A DNA stretch of 5,776 bases, taken from NCBI GenBank assembly GCA_021801945.1, contig JAKABE010000237.1, positions 1-5,776 on the forward strand. The letters run 5' to 3'. Under the pieces are notes generated by a model. It saw only the letters and a list, made by a program, of their open reading frames with translations, was not told the DNA's origin and did no database searches. A program made the position numbers and the translations under genes. This DNA is from Acidobacteriota bacterium. GTDB taxonomy: Bacteria; Acidobacteriota; Terriglobia; Terriglobales; Acidobacteriaceae. The first letter of the stretch is position 1, and the number at the start of each line of letters is the position of its first letter. This document shows positions 1 to 5,389 of this stretch, piece by piece.

Positions 1-1
1 G

Positions 2-289
2 TTCGCAGACGCGCCCTCCACGCAGGCCATCATCGGCCGCTACGTGCTCACGCCCCGCGTCTTCGAGTTGCTGGAGCAGACCCAGCCCGGCGCGGGCGGC
101 GAGATTCAACTCACCGACGGCATCAAGGCGCTCCTCAAGGAAGAAAAGGTCTTCGGCTACACCTTCGAGGGCAAACGCTTCGACGCCGGCGACAAGTTCG
201 GCATGTTGCAGGCCACCATCGAATTCGCGCTCAAGCGCCCCGAGTTCGGTGCCGAGCTGCGCGCGTATTTGAAGAGTCTGCCGCTCTAA
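2..289 (+). CDS. galU: UTP-glucose-1-phosphate uridylyltransferase, C-terminal part (5' end outside window)
   Basis: Makes UDP-glucose from glucose-1-phosphate and UTP in the cytoplasm, supplying sugar for polysaccharide and cell-envelope synthesis. Only the last 95 codons are here, and the frame is open to the left edge. Family landmarks in order are IIGRYVLTP at the left edge, then GAGGEIQLTDGI, then FEGKRFDAGDKFGMLQATIE, then a short helix ending ELRAYLKSLPL. These match the conserved C-terminal third of bacterial GalU, including the GGEIQLTD block and the Asp-x-Gly-x-Lys segment near the sugar site. A GTG at 44 is internal (Val of GRYVL), not a start. The TAA stop (287-289) overlaps the TAG stop of the converging toxin gene by 4 bp, so there is no room for a private terminator. 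The last 35 bases recur at 961-995. The family call is secure; other nucleotidyltransferases such as RfbA lack this combination. Confidence 0.93.
   Translation, partial: FADAPSTQAIIGRYVLTPRVFELLEQTQPGAGGEIQLTDGIKALLKEEKVFGYTFEGKRFDAGDKFGMLQATIEFALKRPEFGAELRAYLKSLPL
254..288 (+). repeat. galU 3'-end direct repeat, copy A (functional galU tail)
   Basis: This is the last 35 bases of galU up to the second base of its stop codon. It matches 961-995 in the same orientation at 31 of 35 positions, counted by hand. The two copies share an uninterrupted 18-base core, GCGCGCGTATTTGAAGAG (259-276 here). The match stops abruptly at both edges. The stop codon of the converging toxin (286-288) lies inside this repeat. 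Confidence 0.85.
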
Positions 290-609
290 GGCGTTTTCCC
301 AAGATCGGCGGCCTTGAAGCCGCGCATTGCGCCGTGGCGCAGGTGAAGCACCTCGACCCGCTTCTCCCTCTCCACGACGCGATAAATTACGCGATAGACA
401 TGAGGCTTGCGGCCATACAGCAAGTGGCGGAGGCGGGGGTTTTCGGGGGTAGCCGGGCAGCGGTTGGGCAGCTCTTCCAAGCTGAGAACAGCTCTTTTCA
501 GTCCCCGGTACCACCGCTGGGCCGCCAGGGTCCTGGCAGCGTGGATCTCGTCGTAAAGGCCGGCGAAGTCGCGTTCAGCGCGCTCTGCGATGTGAACGAG
601 ATATGCCAT
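286..609 (-). CDS. RelE/ParE-family type II toxin
   Basis: Predicted 107-residue toxin of the RelE/ParE fold. Members either cut mRNA on the ribosome (RelE-like) or poison DNA gyrase (ParE-like); the sequence alone does not decide which. Family marks are the N-terminal AERAERDFAGLYDEI helix, LPNRCPATPEN (residues 47-57), RHLLYGRKPHVYRVIYRV (61-78) and the C-terminal strand VEVLHLRHGA (85-94). The LLYG...YRVIY...LHLRHGA pattern is typical of proteins annotated as RelE/ParE or plasmid stabilisation toxins. I chose the ATG at 609. An in-frame TTG at 621 would add four residues, and neither start has a clear Shine-Dalgarno sequence. The gene starts inside the 3' end of the antitoxin gene (35-base overlap), which suggests translational coupling. 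Its TAG stop is built from the last bases of galU, so insertion next to galU may have set its C-terminus. Confidence 0.85.
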   Translation of the reverse strand: MAYLVHIAERAERDFAGLYDEIHAARTLAAQRWYRGLKRAVLSLEELPNRCPATPENPRLRHLLYGRKPHVYRVIYRVVEREKRVEVLHLRHGAMRGFKAADLGKTP

Positions 610-883
610 GCGCTGCTTCAAACTCGTTGAAGAAATCTCTTGCTGGACGGGTCTTGCCTCTTGCTGCGTCCTCCAGACCCTGCCGGATGCCTTCCTCGGC
701 GTCAGCGCGGGCGGCTTTATCGAGCAGACGCTGATAGGCTTCGGCGTCCTGAACCACCGCTGCGGCCCTTCCGTTGACGGTCAGCACCAGGGGGCGTTTG
801 CTCTTCTTGAGGTGCTTGATGAAGTCGCCCGACGCGCGCCGAAAAGCGGTGAGCGATTGGATGTCGGTCGTAATGTCCAGCAT
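575..883 (-). CDS. Phd/YefM-family type II antitoxin
   Basis: Predicted 102-residue antitoxin that would neutralise the toxin encoded just downstream and repress the operon through its N-terminal DNA-binding fold. The Phd/YefM domain spans about residues 3-55: DITTDIQSLTAFRRASGDF, then HLKKSKRPLVLTVNGRAAAVV (the strand-turn with Asn-Gly-Arg), then DAEAYQRLLD. The C-terminal half (about 60-94, EEGIRQGLEDAARGKTRPARD and onward) is the acidic helical toxin-binding tail typical of these proteins, followed by a basic end SRSHRRAR. The ATG at 883 is chosen because a perfect AGGAGG sits five bases upstream. A GTG at 904 in the same frame lacks such a site and falls inside the operator palindrome. 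The gene overlaps the toxin start by 35 bases, the standard antitoxin-first order. Confidence 0.88.
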   Translation of the reverse strand: MLDITTDIQSLTAFRRASGDFIKHLKKSKRPLVLTVNGRAAAVVQDAEAYQRLLDKAARADAEEGIRQGLEDAARGKTRPARDFFNEFEAAHGISRSHRRAR

Positions 884-888
884 GGCCG

Positions 889-894
889 CCTCCT
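889..894 (-). promoter_or_regulatory. Shine-Dalgarno sequence of the antitoxin gene
   Basis: Read on the - strand this is AGGAGG, five bases before the ATG at 883. It fixes the antitoxin start at residue M of MLDITTD rather than at the upstream GTG. The toxin gene has no comparable site, which fits higher antitoxin synthesis with coupled toxin translation. Confidence 0.8.
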
Positions 895-899
895 GTGAG

Positions 900-917
900 A
901 GCACCTTTTAAGGTGCT
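900..917. promoter_or_regulatory. Palindromic operator candidate of the toxin-antitoxin operon
   Basis: AGCACCTT-TT-AAGGTGCT is a perfect 8-base inverted repeat with a two-base centre. It lies 16 bases upstream of the antitoxin ATG, on the promoter side of the AGGAGG site. Phd/YefM antitoxins are known to autoregulate by binding short palindromes in this position, so an operator role is the natural reading. A -10-like TATCCT can be read on the - strand at 921-926, just upstream, but I see no convincing -35 partner. The palindrome could also fold as a hairpin in the leader RNA. Binding is inferred. Confidence 0.55.
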
Positions 918-950
918 TCCAGGATAGCGCGACAGGGAGAGTTTGGATAG

Positions 951-1010
951 GGGTTGTGAGGAGCCGCGCGCGTATTTGAAGAGACTGACGCTGTATAACT
1001 GGCTTGTGAG
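951..1010 (+). repeat. Near-perfect 10-base direct repeats flanking galU copy B
   Basis: GGGTTGTGAG (951-960) and GGCTTGTGAG (1001-1010) agree at 9 of 10 positions and sit on either side of the galU-like block. The right copy lies inside the HTH-antitoxin fragment, where it encodes the Leu-Ser-Gln-Ala codons on the other strand. Such a short pair could arise by chance. The tight placement on both sides of copy B makes it worth recording as a possible target duplication or microhomology. Confidence 0.35.
961..995 (+). repeat. Diverged duplicate of the galU 3' end, copy B
   Basis: This non-coding copy of the galU tail lies 707 bases downstream of copy A, in the same orientation. In the galU frame it reads EPRAYLKRLTLY against ELRAYLKSLPL-stop. 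The stop codon is replaced by TAT, and the frame runs on to a TGA at 1024-1026. Three of the four base differences within the 35 positions change an amino acid (CTG/CCG, AGT/AGA, CCG/ACG; the fourth, CTC/CTG, is silent). That suggests the copy is not under protein selection. Its left edge adjoins the toxin-antitoxin promoter region and its right edge adjoins the end of the HTH-antitoxin fragment. Confidence 0.82.
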
Positions 1011-1147
1011 AGTTGCCACGCAATGACACGTTGGATGGCCACGGCCTCGACTTCCTCGAGGATCCCTTCCTCTTCAAGAAAGCTATCGAAGCTGGAGCAA
1101 GAGCGAGTGAGGGGCGCCCTTTGGACCGTGCGCGTTGTGCTCTTCAT
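1001..1147 (-). pseudogene. Truncated HTH (XRE-type) antitoxin gene, N-terminal remnant
   Basis: From the ATG at 1147 the - strand encodes about 49 residues with a recognisable N-terminus. After a variable lead come FDSFLEEEGILEEVEAVA (20-37) and IQRVIAWQLSQA (38-49). From memory this closely matches the start of small antitoxin-like HTH regulators, which continue with a helix-turn-helix and are roughly 90-110 residues long. Here the resemblance stops at Gln-Ala (1001), exactly where the galU-tail copy begins. The frame then runs through unrelated DNA to a TAA at 908-910, giving a chimeric 79-residue ORF with no HTH. An AGGAG lies nine bases before the ATG (1157-1161), and the gene begins 24 bases after the mrr stop on the same strand. 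It is probably a broken gene once co-transcribed with mrr. The family assignment is by pattern memory only. Confidence 0.65.
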
Positions 1148-1171
1148 CTTTTCCCGCTCCTGAGCGGTAGT

Positions 1172-2092
1172 CTATTCAAAGAACTCTTCGTCGATCTTCT
1201 TAATCTCAAGCGTCTCCTCCACCCGACATCCGACGTTGTGCCGGATCATAAGTCGTGCTAGCTGAGAGCCGTCGATAAGCACAATGCGCTTGCTCAACAT
1301 TGCGGCCGTGTCCCGCGCGGAGGGCGTGTACGTCGACGCGGTGACAAACAATCCTTTCGCAGCTTTGAACCTGTCCAAGCTTCCAAAAAAGTCGCGTATT
1401 GCACTCGGACCTACGCTGTTCCCATCAGCGTATCTCTTGGCCTGCACATAAATACGATCCAAGCCTAATATGTCCTGATCAATGACTCCGTCAATACCGC
1501 CATCGCCTGCACCTCCCACCAAGGCCTTGTTGATTTCTATAACAGACCCGCCGTAACCCATAGCAAACAGGAGTCGCACCACCAAGCTCTCGAAGAAGGC
1601 TGGCGTACCGGAATGAATTTTAGCGAGCAACTCATCGGCGAGTTCTTGTTCGAGCAATGAGTGCGCCTTACGAATGGTTTCGTCGGGCGTCAGCGATGAT
1701 TCCTGGACGAGACTCGTAAGTTGATCATCGCTTGCCTCATCATCGGCGTCGCTCGCCTTGCGAAACTCTTGAAACTCCGGGAATTGACTGAGGTACTTAA
1801 TCGTGATGCGCTCGGGCGGGTTCGCGAGAACGCTCTCGCCCCTCTCTGAAATGCGAAAGTGCGCCCTCTTTGTTGCGTTGATGAGTCCAGCCTTTACGAG
1901 ATAGGACTTTGCCCACGCCACCCGATTCGCAAAGGTGCTCTGCCGCCCAGATGGAATCAGGAGGGCTCGGTCCTCCTGCGAAAGATTAAATTCTTCCGCC
2001 AGCCGTTCCACCGTGTCTGAAATGCGCCACTCTTTTTCGGCCGAAAGCTTTAATACTGGCAACATCAATGTTTGAAAATCGGGTATCGACAC
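1172..2092 (-). CDS. mrr: Mrr-type restriction endonuclease (type IV, modification-dependent)
   Basis: Predicted 306-residue cytoplasmic nuclease, close to the usual length (E. coli Mrr is about 304). Mrr enzymes cut foreign DNA carrying certain methylated bases. The N-terminal winged-helix (Mrr_N) domain spans about residues 5-95, beginning IPDFQTLMLPVLKL and including NRVAWAKSYLVKAGLI. A linker rich in Asp and Glu follows (about 113-145). The catalytic domain (about 160-285) carries FFESLVVRLLFAMGYGG, then AGDGGIDGVI with catalytic Asp201, then IYVQAKRY with Gln217 and Lys219. That completes a PD-(D/E)xK nuclease core of the Asp...Gln-x-Lys kind. The ending IDEEFFE also resembles the Mrr C-terminus. 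The start is GTG at 2092, with AGGCGG six bases upstream (2099-2104). It lies 42 bases after dinG on the same strand and just before the HTH remnant. Local GC is clearly lower than in dinG, suggesting acquisition. Confidence 0.93.
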   Translation of the reverse strand: MSIPDFQTLMLPVLKLSAEKEWRISDTVERLAEEFNLSQEDRALLIPSGRQSTFANRVAWAKSYLVKAGLINATKRAHFRISERGESVLANPPERITIKYLSQFPEFQEFRKASDADDEASDDQLTSLVQESSLTPDETIRKAHSLLEQELADELLAKIHSGTPAFFESLVVRLLFAMGYGGSVIEINKALVGGAGDGGIDGVIDQDILGLDRIYVQAKRYADGNSVGPSAIRDFFGSLDRFKAAKGLFVTASTYTPSARDTAAMLSKRIVLIDGSQLARLMIRHNVGCRVEETLEIKKIDEEFFE

Positions 2093-2134
2093 GTTGATCC
2101 GCCTAATTTTGGGGCAATTTTTCCTGGTCAGATT

Positions 2135-4180
2135 CTACTCTCGCCGACGGTCCTGCAGCCCTTGCCCGAAGAACGCCTCCACGTCAGCGAGTTCAGTGGT
2201 GGTCTGGTACGGCGGCAGCGATTGCAGAAAAATCTGCCCATATTTCTGCGTCCGGATGCGCGGATCGAGCAGCACCAGCACACCGCGGTCCTCGAGCGAC
2301 CGGATCAGCCGCCCGAAGCCCTGCTTCAGCGTGAGCACGGCCTCGGGAACCTGGTAATCGAAGAACGGCCGCCCGCCGGCCTCTTCGATGGCCTTCATGC
2401 GCGCCTGCACCACGGGGTCGGAGGGCACGGCGAAGGGTAGCCGGTCGATGATCACACAGCTCAGCGCCTCGCCCTGCACGTCCACGCCCTGCCAAAAACT
2501 GGCCGTTCCAAAGAGCACGGAGTTGGGTGTAGCGCGAAACTCCTCCAACAGAGCTTTGCGCGGAGCCGTACCGTGCAGCAGGATGGGAAAATCGAGCACC
2601 GGCAGCAGGCGCTCGTAGAGCGTGCGCATCTGCGCATAGCTGGTGAAGAGGCAAAAAGCGCGGCCGCGTGTGATCTTGAGAACGCGCTCGATGCAGAGGG
2701 CCGCCACCTCCACGAAATCAGGCGAGCGCGGGTCCGGCATCCCGGGCGGCAGGTAGAGCAGCGCCTGTTCCCCGTAGCGGAAGTGCGAAGGCACCACCAG
2801 CTCACGGCAGTCCGCGAGGCCCAGCCGCCTGCGCAGGTGCTCAAAGCCGCCCTGCACGGTGAGCGTGGCGGAGGTCAGCACCGCCGTGGGCACCTGCTCA
2901 AAGACCATCTCGTGAAGAAGCTGGGAAACATCGATGGGCGTGGCCTGGATGAACGTGCTGCGTCCCGCCCTCAGCGCGGAAGTTGTGCGCGAATCCCCGG
3001 ACCGCCGTCCCGCGGAAGAATCTCCTGCTCCGCCGCCGGCGCGCCGCTCCAGCCAAAAGACCATGTTGCCGTCGGTGGACTGGAGCAGAAAGTTCAGCTC
3101 CGCGTGCAGCCGCGTCAGGCGCTTCCTGAGCCCCGGCGCCTCGTCGATCTCCTTCAGCCGTCCTAGCTCCGCTTCCATCACCTTGAGCGTGTTGCACACC
3201 GCCAGGTACAGGTCGCCGGAGGACTCGAGGAACTCCTCGCGGCCGGCGAAGGGATGGCGTCCGTCCCCGCCGTGAGGCAACGCCGCGAAGAACAACCGGG
3301 CGCGCTCGCGGAGCTGCTGGGTTTGGGCGGGCAGCTTCTCGGCGCCCTCCTTGCCGCGCAGCAGCACGTCCACATCCCGCGCCAGCTCCTCAAAGCGGAT
3401 GTTCGAAATCGAAACCCCGAAGTAGTTCGAGGCCACCTCTTCGAGCTCGTGCGCCTCGTCAAACACCACCGCCGCGGCATCGGGCAGAACGCCCGCGTCC
3501 GGGGCCGTCCCCGCCTGCTGCTTCACCGCCAGGTCGGCAAAGAACAGGTGGTGGTTGACGATAATTACGTCCGATTCCAGCGCGCGGCGGCGCATCTCGG
3601 TGATGAAGCAACGGCTGTAATCCGGGCACGTCGATCCCAGGCAGGCGTCGGCGCGCGCATCCAGCTTGGCCCACAAAGCGCTTGTCTCAGGCATGCCGGA
3701 GAGCTCGGCGCGGTCGCCGGTCTCCGTCTCCCGCTCCCACTCAGCGATCTGGCGGTACTGGTCGATCTCCTCCAGTCCCGACAGAATCGGCTGATCGCGC
3801 AGCGCTGCCAGCTTATGGCGGCAGAGATAGTTGGCGCGGCCCTTCATGTAGCAGACACGCAACTCGCCCAAGAGCGTTTCGAGAAAAGGGACGTCGCGGA
3901 AGAAGAGCTGATCCTGGAGTGCCTTGGTGCCCGTGGAGACGATCACGCGCTGGCCGGTGCGCAGCGCGGGCAGCAGGTAGGCCAGGGTCTTGCCGGTCCC
4001 GGTGCCGGCCTCCACAATCAGATGCCGCCGCTCGGCCAGTGCCCGCTCCACGGCCTTGGCCATCTCAAGCTGGCCGGGGCGGTACTCGTAGGGCAGTGAA
4101 GACCGCGCCAGAATCCCGCCCGGCGCGAAGAACTCGTGCAGCGTGGGCAGCGCGCGGGTTGAGGTCTCAGTGGGCGTCAT
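2135..4180 (-). CDS. dinG: DinG/YoaA-family ATP-dependent DNA helicase with iron-sulfur cluster
   Basis: Predicted 681-residue superfamily 2 helicase of the XPD/DinG type, unwinding DNA 5' to 3' in repair and in resolving transcription-replication conflicts and R-loops. Motifs, counted from the ATG at 4180: RPGQ Q-motif region (34-37), Walker A AGTGTGKT (58-65), KGRANYLC with Cys120, then Cys180, Cys185 and Cys191 as the likely 4Fe-4S ligands, DEAH box (241-244), TSATL (436-440), FWQGVDVQG (562-570) and QGFGRLIRS (620-628). All key residues are present. There is no N-terminal exonuclease domain of the kind in Bacillus DinG. A Gly/Ser/Arg-rich stretch (about 380-408) looks like a family-variable loop. 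An in-frame TTG at 4231 would add 17 unconserved residues; neither start has a strong ribosome site, so the ATG is preferred. YoaA is the alternative name within the family. Confidence 0.92.
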   Translation of the reverse strand: MTPTETSTRALPTLHEFFAPGGILARSSLPYEYRPGQLEMAKAVERALAERRHLIVEAGTGTGKTLAYLLPALRTGQRVIVSTGTKALQDQLFFRDVPFLETLLGELRVCYMKGRANYLCRHKLAALRDQPILSGLEEIDQYRQIAEWERETETGDRAELSGMPETSALWAKLDARADACLGSTCPDYSRCFITEMRRRALESDVIIVNHHLFFADLAVKQQAGTAPDAGVLPDAAAVVFDEAHELEEVASNYFGVSISNIRFEELARDVDVLLRGKEGAEKLPAQTQQLRERARLFFAALPHGGDGRHPFAGREEFLESSGDLYLAVCNTLKVMEAELGRLKEIDEAPGLRKRLTRLHAELNFLLQSTDGNMVFWLERRAGGGAGDSSAGRRSGDSRTTSALRAGRSTFIQATPIDVSQLLHEMVFEQVPTAVLTSATLTVQGGFEHLRRRLGLADCRELVVPSHFRYGEQALLYLPPGMPDPRSPDFVEVAALCIERVLKITRGRAFCLFTSYAQMRTLYERLLPVLDFPILLHGTAPRKALLEEFRATPNSVLFGTASFWQGVDVQGEALSCVIIDRLPFAVPSDPVVQARMKAIEEAGGRPFFDYQVPEAVLTLKQGFGRLIRSLEDRGVLVLLDPRIRTQKYGQIFLQSLPPYQTTTELADVEAFFGQGLQDRRRE

Positions 4181-4280
4181 GAGAGCAGTCGCAACGGATT
4201 CGGATGAGCCGGAATTGTGCGCCGACTTCAATGATAGTCAGCAGGGGTCTGGTGGGGCGGCGGTCGCCGGGAATCTTCCC

Positions 4281-4309
4281 AGGCTAGTCAGGTATCGGAA
4301 TCTTGTCAC
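4281..4309 (-). promoter_or_regulatory. Possible dinG promoter
   Basis: On the - strand GTGACA (4304-4309) is followed, after 17 bases, by TAGCCT (4281-4286). The first hexamer differs by one base from TTGACA, and the second keeps only the T, A and final T of TATAAT. It faces dinG from about 100 bases upstream of its ATG. An adjacent short palindrome, GGGAA-TC-TTCCC (4269-4280), could be an operator, though five-base arms are weak evidence. This is a sigma-70-style match by eye only. Confidence 0.22.
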
Positions 4310-4331
4310 TGCGGTTCGGAACACAACGCGC

Positions 4332-4367
4332 TAAAATTCCGGCAATCACCGGTCGGTTGAATCGAGG
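4332..4367 (+). promoter_or_regulatory. -10-like box and Shine-Dalgarno of the membrane protein gene
   Basis: TAAAAT (4332-4337) lies 36 bases before the ATG at 4374 and is a good -10 candidate. The nearest TTGACA-like hexamer, TTGTCA (4303-4308), is 23 bases away, too far for a standard promoter. GAGG (4364-4367), six bases before the ATG, is a plausible ribosome site and supports that start. The rest of 4181-4373, between the divergent genes, shows nothing else I can name. Confidence 0.35.
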
Positions 4368-4373
4368 CATCCG

Positions 4374-5141
4374 ATGTCTTCGAACCCATCTCAGCACATT
4401 GAATCAGACCTGGCCGTGATGAGCGGCGCAGCGCGCCTGGGATTCTGGATGGCGCTTCTGCTGACCGTTCTCACCCTACTGTCCTTCACCATCGGGATGG
4501 TGACACCGCCCCGCTCCGGCGCCTATTGCAGCGGGACTTGTCTTGCCTATCCTTACGCTGATGCCGCCCGGTTTGTACCCCGGGATTATCTCTGGATGTT
4601 GCCGGGAACTCTCATTCTGCCTGTGTTTGTTATCATGGCCGGCTGCGCCGATGTCTTTGTCGCAGCCCGCCGGAAGCACCTGAGCCGCATCGGTCTCTGC
4701 TTTGCATCGATCTCGACGGCGATCGTTACGATCGACTACTTTGTCCAGTATGCGGTTGTGGAGCCCAGCCTCACCCATGGAGAAACCAGCGGTCTCGCGC
4801 TCTATCTGCTCTATAACCCGCGCGGCATCTATATTGCCCTTGAAAACTTGGGCTACTTGATGCTCAGCGCCGCGTTCCTGTTTATCGGTTTTGCGATCCC
4901 CATCTCCAGCCGTGCCGGAAAAGGCATTCGCTGGACCTTCGTTGCGTCCGCTGTTCTCTCGTTTGTGACCTTCAATGCCATGGCCTGGCATTTCGGCCTG
5001 AATCTCGAGTTCGGGCTGGAACTGGCGATCATCAGCATCGTGTGGACAGCCTTGATCGTCGCAGGAGTACTGTTCAGTATCTTCTTCCATCGACTGGGTT
5101 GGCAGGGGAGAGCCGGTCATCCGTGGACAAATTCAATCTGA
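4374..5141 (+). CDS. Unrecognised six-helix integral membrane protein
   Basis: A 255-residue hydrophobic protein that I do not recognise with confidence. Six membrane segments can be read at about residues 22-44, 72-97, 104-127, 152-176, 186-206 and 214-238. A hydrophilic N-terminus of about 20 residues and a short polar C-terminus would both face the same side, by an even helix count. The first loop (45-71) contains PPRSGAYCSGTCLAYPY with two cysteines three residues apart (Cys52, Cys56), which could pair if the loop is outside the cell. The 98-104 loop AARRKHL is positively charged and probably cytoplasmic, consistent with that topology. Polar or aromatic residues inside helices include DYFVQYAVVE (121-130) and MAWHFGLNLEFGLE (203-216). 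It broadly resembles DUF4386-like membrane proteins of unknown function, but I cannot confirm this. It is a single gene, divergent from dinG, with GAGG six bases before the ATG. Codon use looks native. Confidence 0.8.
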   Translation: MSSNPSQHIESDLAVMSGAARLGFWMALLLTVLTLLSFTIGMVTPPRSGAYCSGTCLAYPYADAARFVPRDYLWMLPGTLILPVFVIMAGCADVFVAARRKHLSRIGLCFASISTAIVTIDYFVQYAVVEPSLTHGETSGLALYLLYNPRGIYIALENLGYLMLSAAFLFIGFAIPISSRAGKGIRWTFVASAVLSFVTFNAMAWHFGLNLEFGLELAIISIVWTALIVAGVLFSIFFHRLGWQGRAGHPWTNSI

Positions 5142-5147
5142 GGTTCG

Positions 5148-5172
5148 CAGCCTCGCGATAGAGCCGAGGCTG
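5148..5172 (+). terminator. Stem-loop after the membrane protein gene, possible terminator without T-tract
   Basis: CAGCCTCG (5148-5155) pairs perfectly with CGAGGCTG (5165-5172) across a nine-base loop, starting seven bases after the TGA stop. The GC-rich stem and position suit a transcription end or an RNA 3' stabiliser. The bases that follow (AAATGCCC) contain no T run, so it is not a canonical intrinsic terminator. A second short palindrome, GAGCAG-G-CTGCTC, lies at 5183-5195. Confidence 0.45.
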
Positions 5173-5179
5173 AAATGCC

Positions 5180-5371
5180 CTAGAGCAGGCTGCTCCGTCC
5201 AAATTGCTGGTTAGCTGAAATCGGGGTCTTCGCCTTAGCCGCCGTCGCGGTAACCTGCCCATCCTCAGCGGCAATGACGTCTTCGAAAAGTGCGGCATGA
5301 AGAGGAACTGGAGATAGCCGGACGCCGTCAGTCAAAATAGAGGAAGAGAAAGGCCGCTGCGAGTCACGCAT
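5180..5371 (-). CDS. Doubtful small hypothetical ORF
   Basis: From the ATG at 5371 the - strand is open for 63 codons, ending in TAG at 5180-5182. The product contains ILTDGVRLSPVPLHAALFED and a short Ala/Lys-rich stretch, and matches no family I know. There is no strong ribosome site (only AGG, six bases before the ATG). The ORF lies between the membrane protein gene, with which it converges, and der, from which it diverges. It fills an otherwise empty 248-base spacer, and in GC-rich DNA an ORF of this length can occur by chance. I list it only because the spacer holds no better candidate. Confidence 0.2.
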   Translation of the reverse strand: MRDSQRPFSSSILTDGVRLSPVPLHAALFEDVIAAEDGQVTATAAKAKTPISANQQFGRSSLL

Positions 5372-5380
5372 GGCCGACCT

Positions 5381-5384
5381 GGAG
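5381..5384 (+). promoter_or_regulatory. Shine-Dalgarno sequence supporting a TTG start for der
   Basis: GGAG lies five bases before the TTG at 5390 and is the only well-placed ribosome site in frame with the Der GTPase domain. The later candidates, TTG at 5453 and GTG at 5456, are preceded by C-rich DNA without one. No ATG occurs in this frame between the in-frame TAG at 5315-5317 and the P-loop. Confidence 0.5.
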
Positions 5385-5389
5385 CTTTC

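Noticed and set aside
305..322. Short GCGGC...GCCGC hairpin after galU considered as a terminator.
   Set aside because: Only five base pairs, no T run, and it lies inside the toxin coding sequence.
884..904. GTG at 904 as the antitoxin start.
   Set aside because: It lies within the palindrome and lacks a ribosome site, whereas the ATG at 883 has a perfect AGGAGG.
717..1077. Other - strand frames crossing the antitoxin, operator and repeat region.
   Set aside because: They run through the antitoxin gene in other frames and have no ribosome site or family resemblance.
2573..4099. Long open frames on the + strand opposite the helicase gene (2573-3166 and 3254-4099).
   Set aside because: They are antisense to a complete, motif-rich DinG reading frame in GC-rich DNA, show no recognisable domains, and reflect codon bias of the true gene.
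2135..4180. DinG helicase as part of a defence system with the adjacent mrr.
   Set aside because: The protein has the ordinary chromosomal DinG/YoaA layout with all FeS cysteines and no extra nuclease domain. Adjacency and a 42-base gap alone do not show a joint function.
4476..5120. A 214-residue - strand frame opposite the membrane protein.
   Set aside because: The + strand frame has a ribosome site and six clear hydrophobic segments. The antisense product is hydrophilic and featureless, as expected for the complement of a membrane protein gene.
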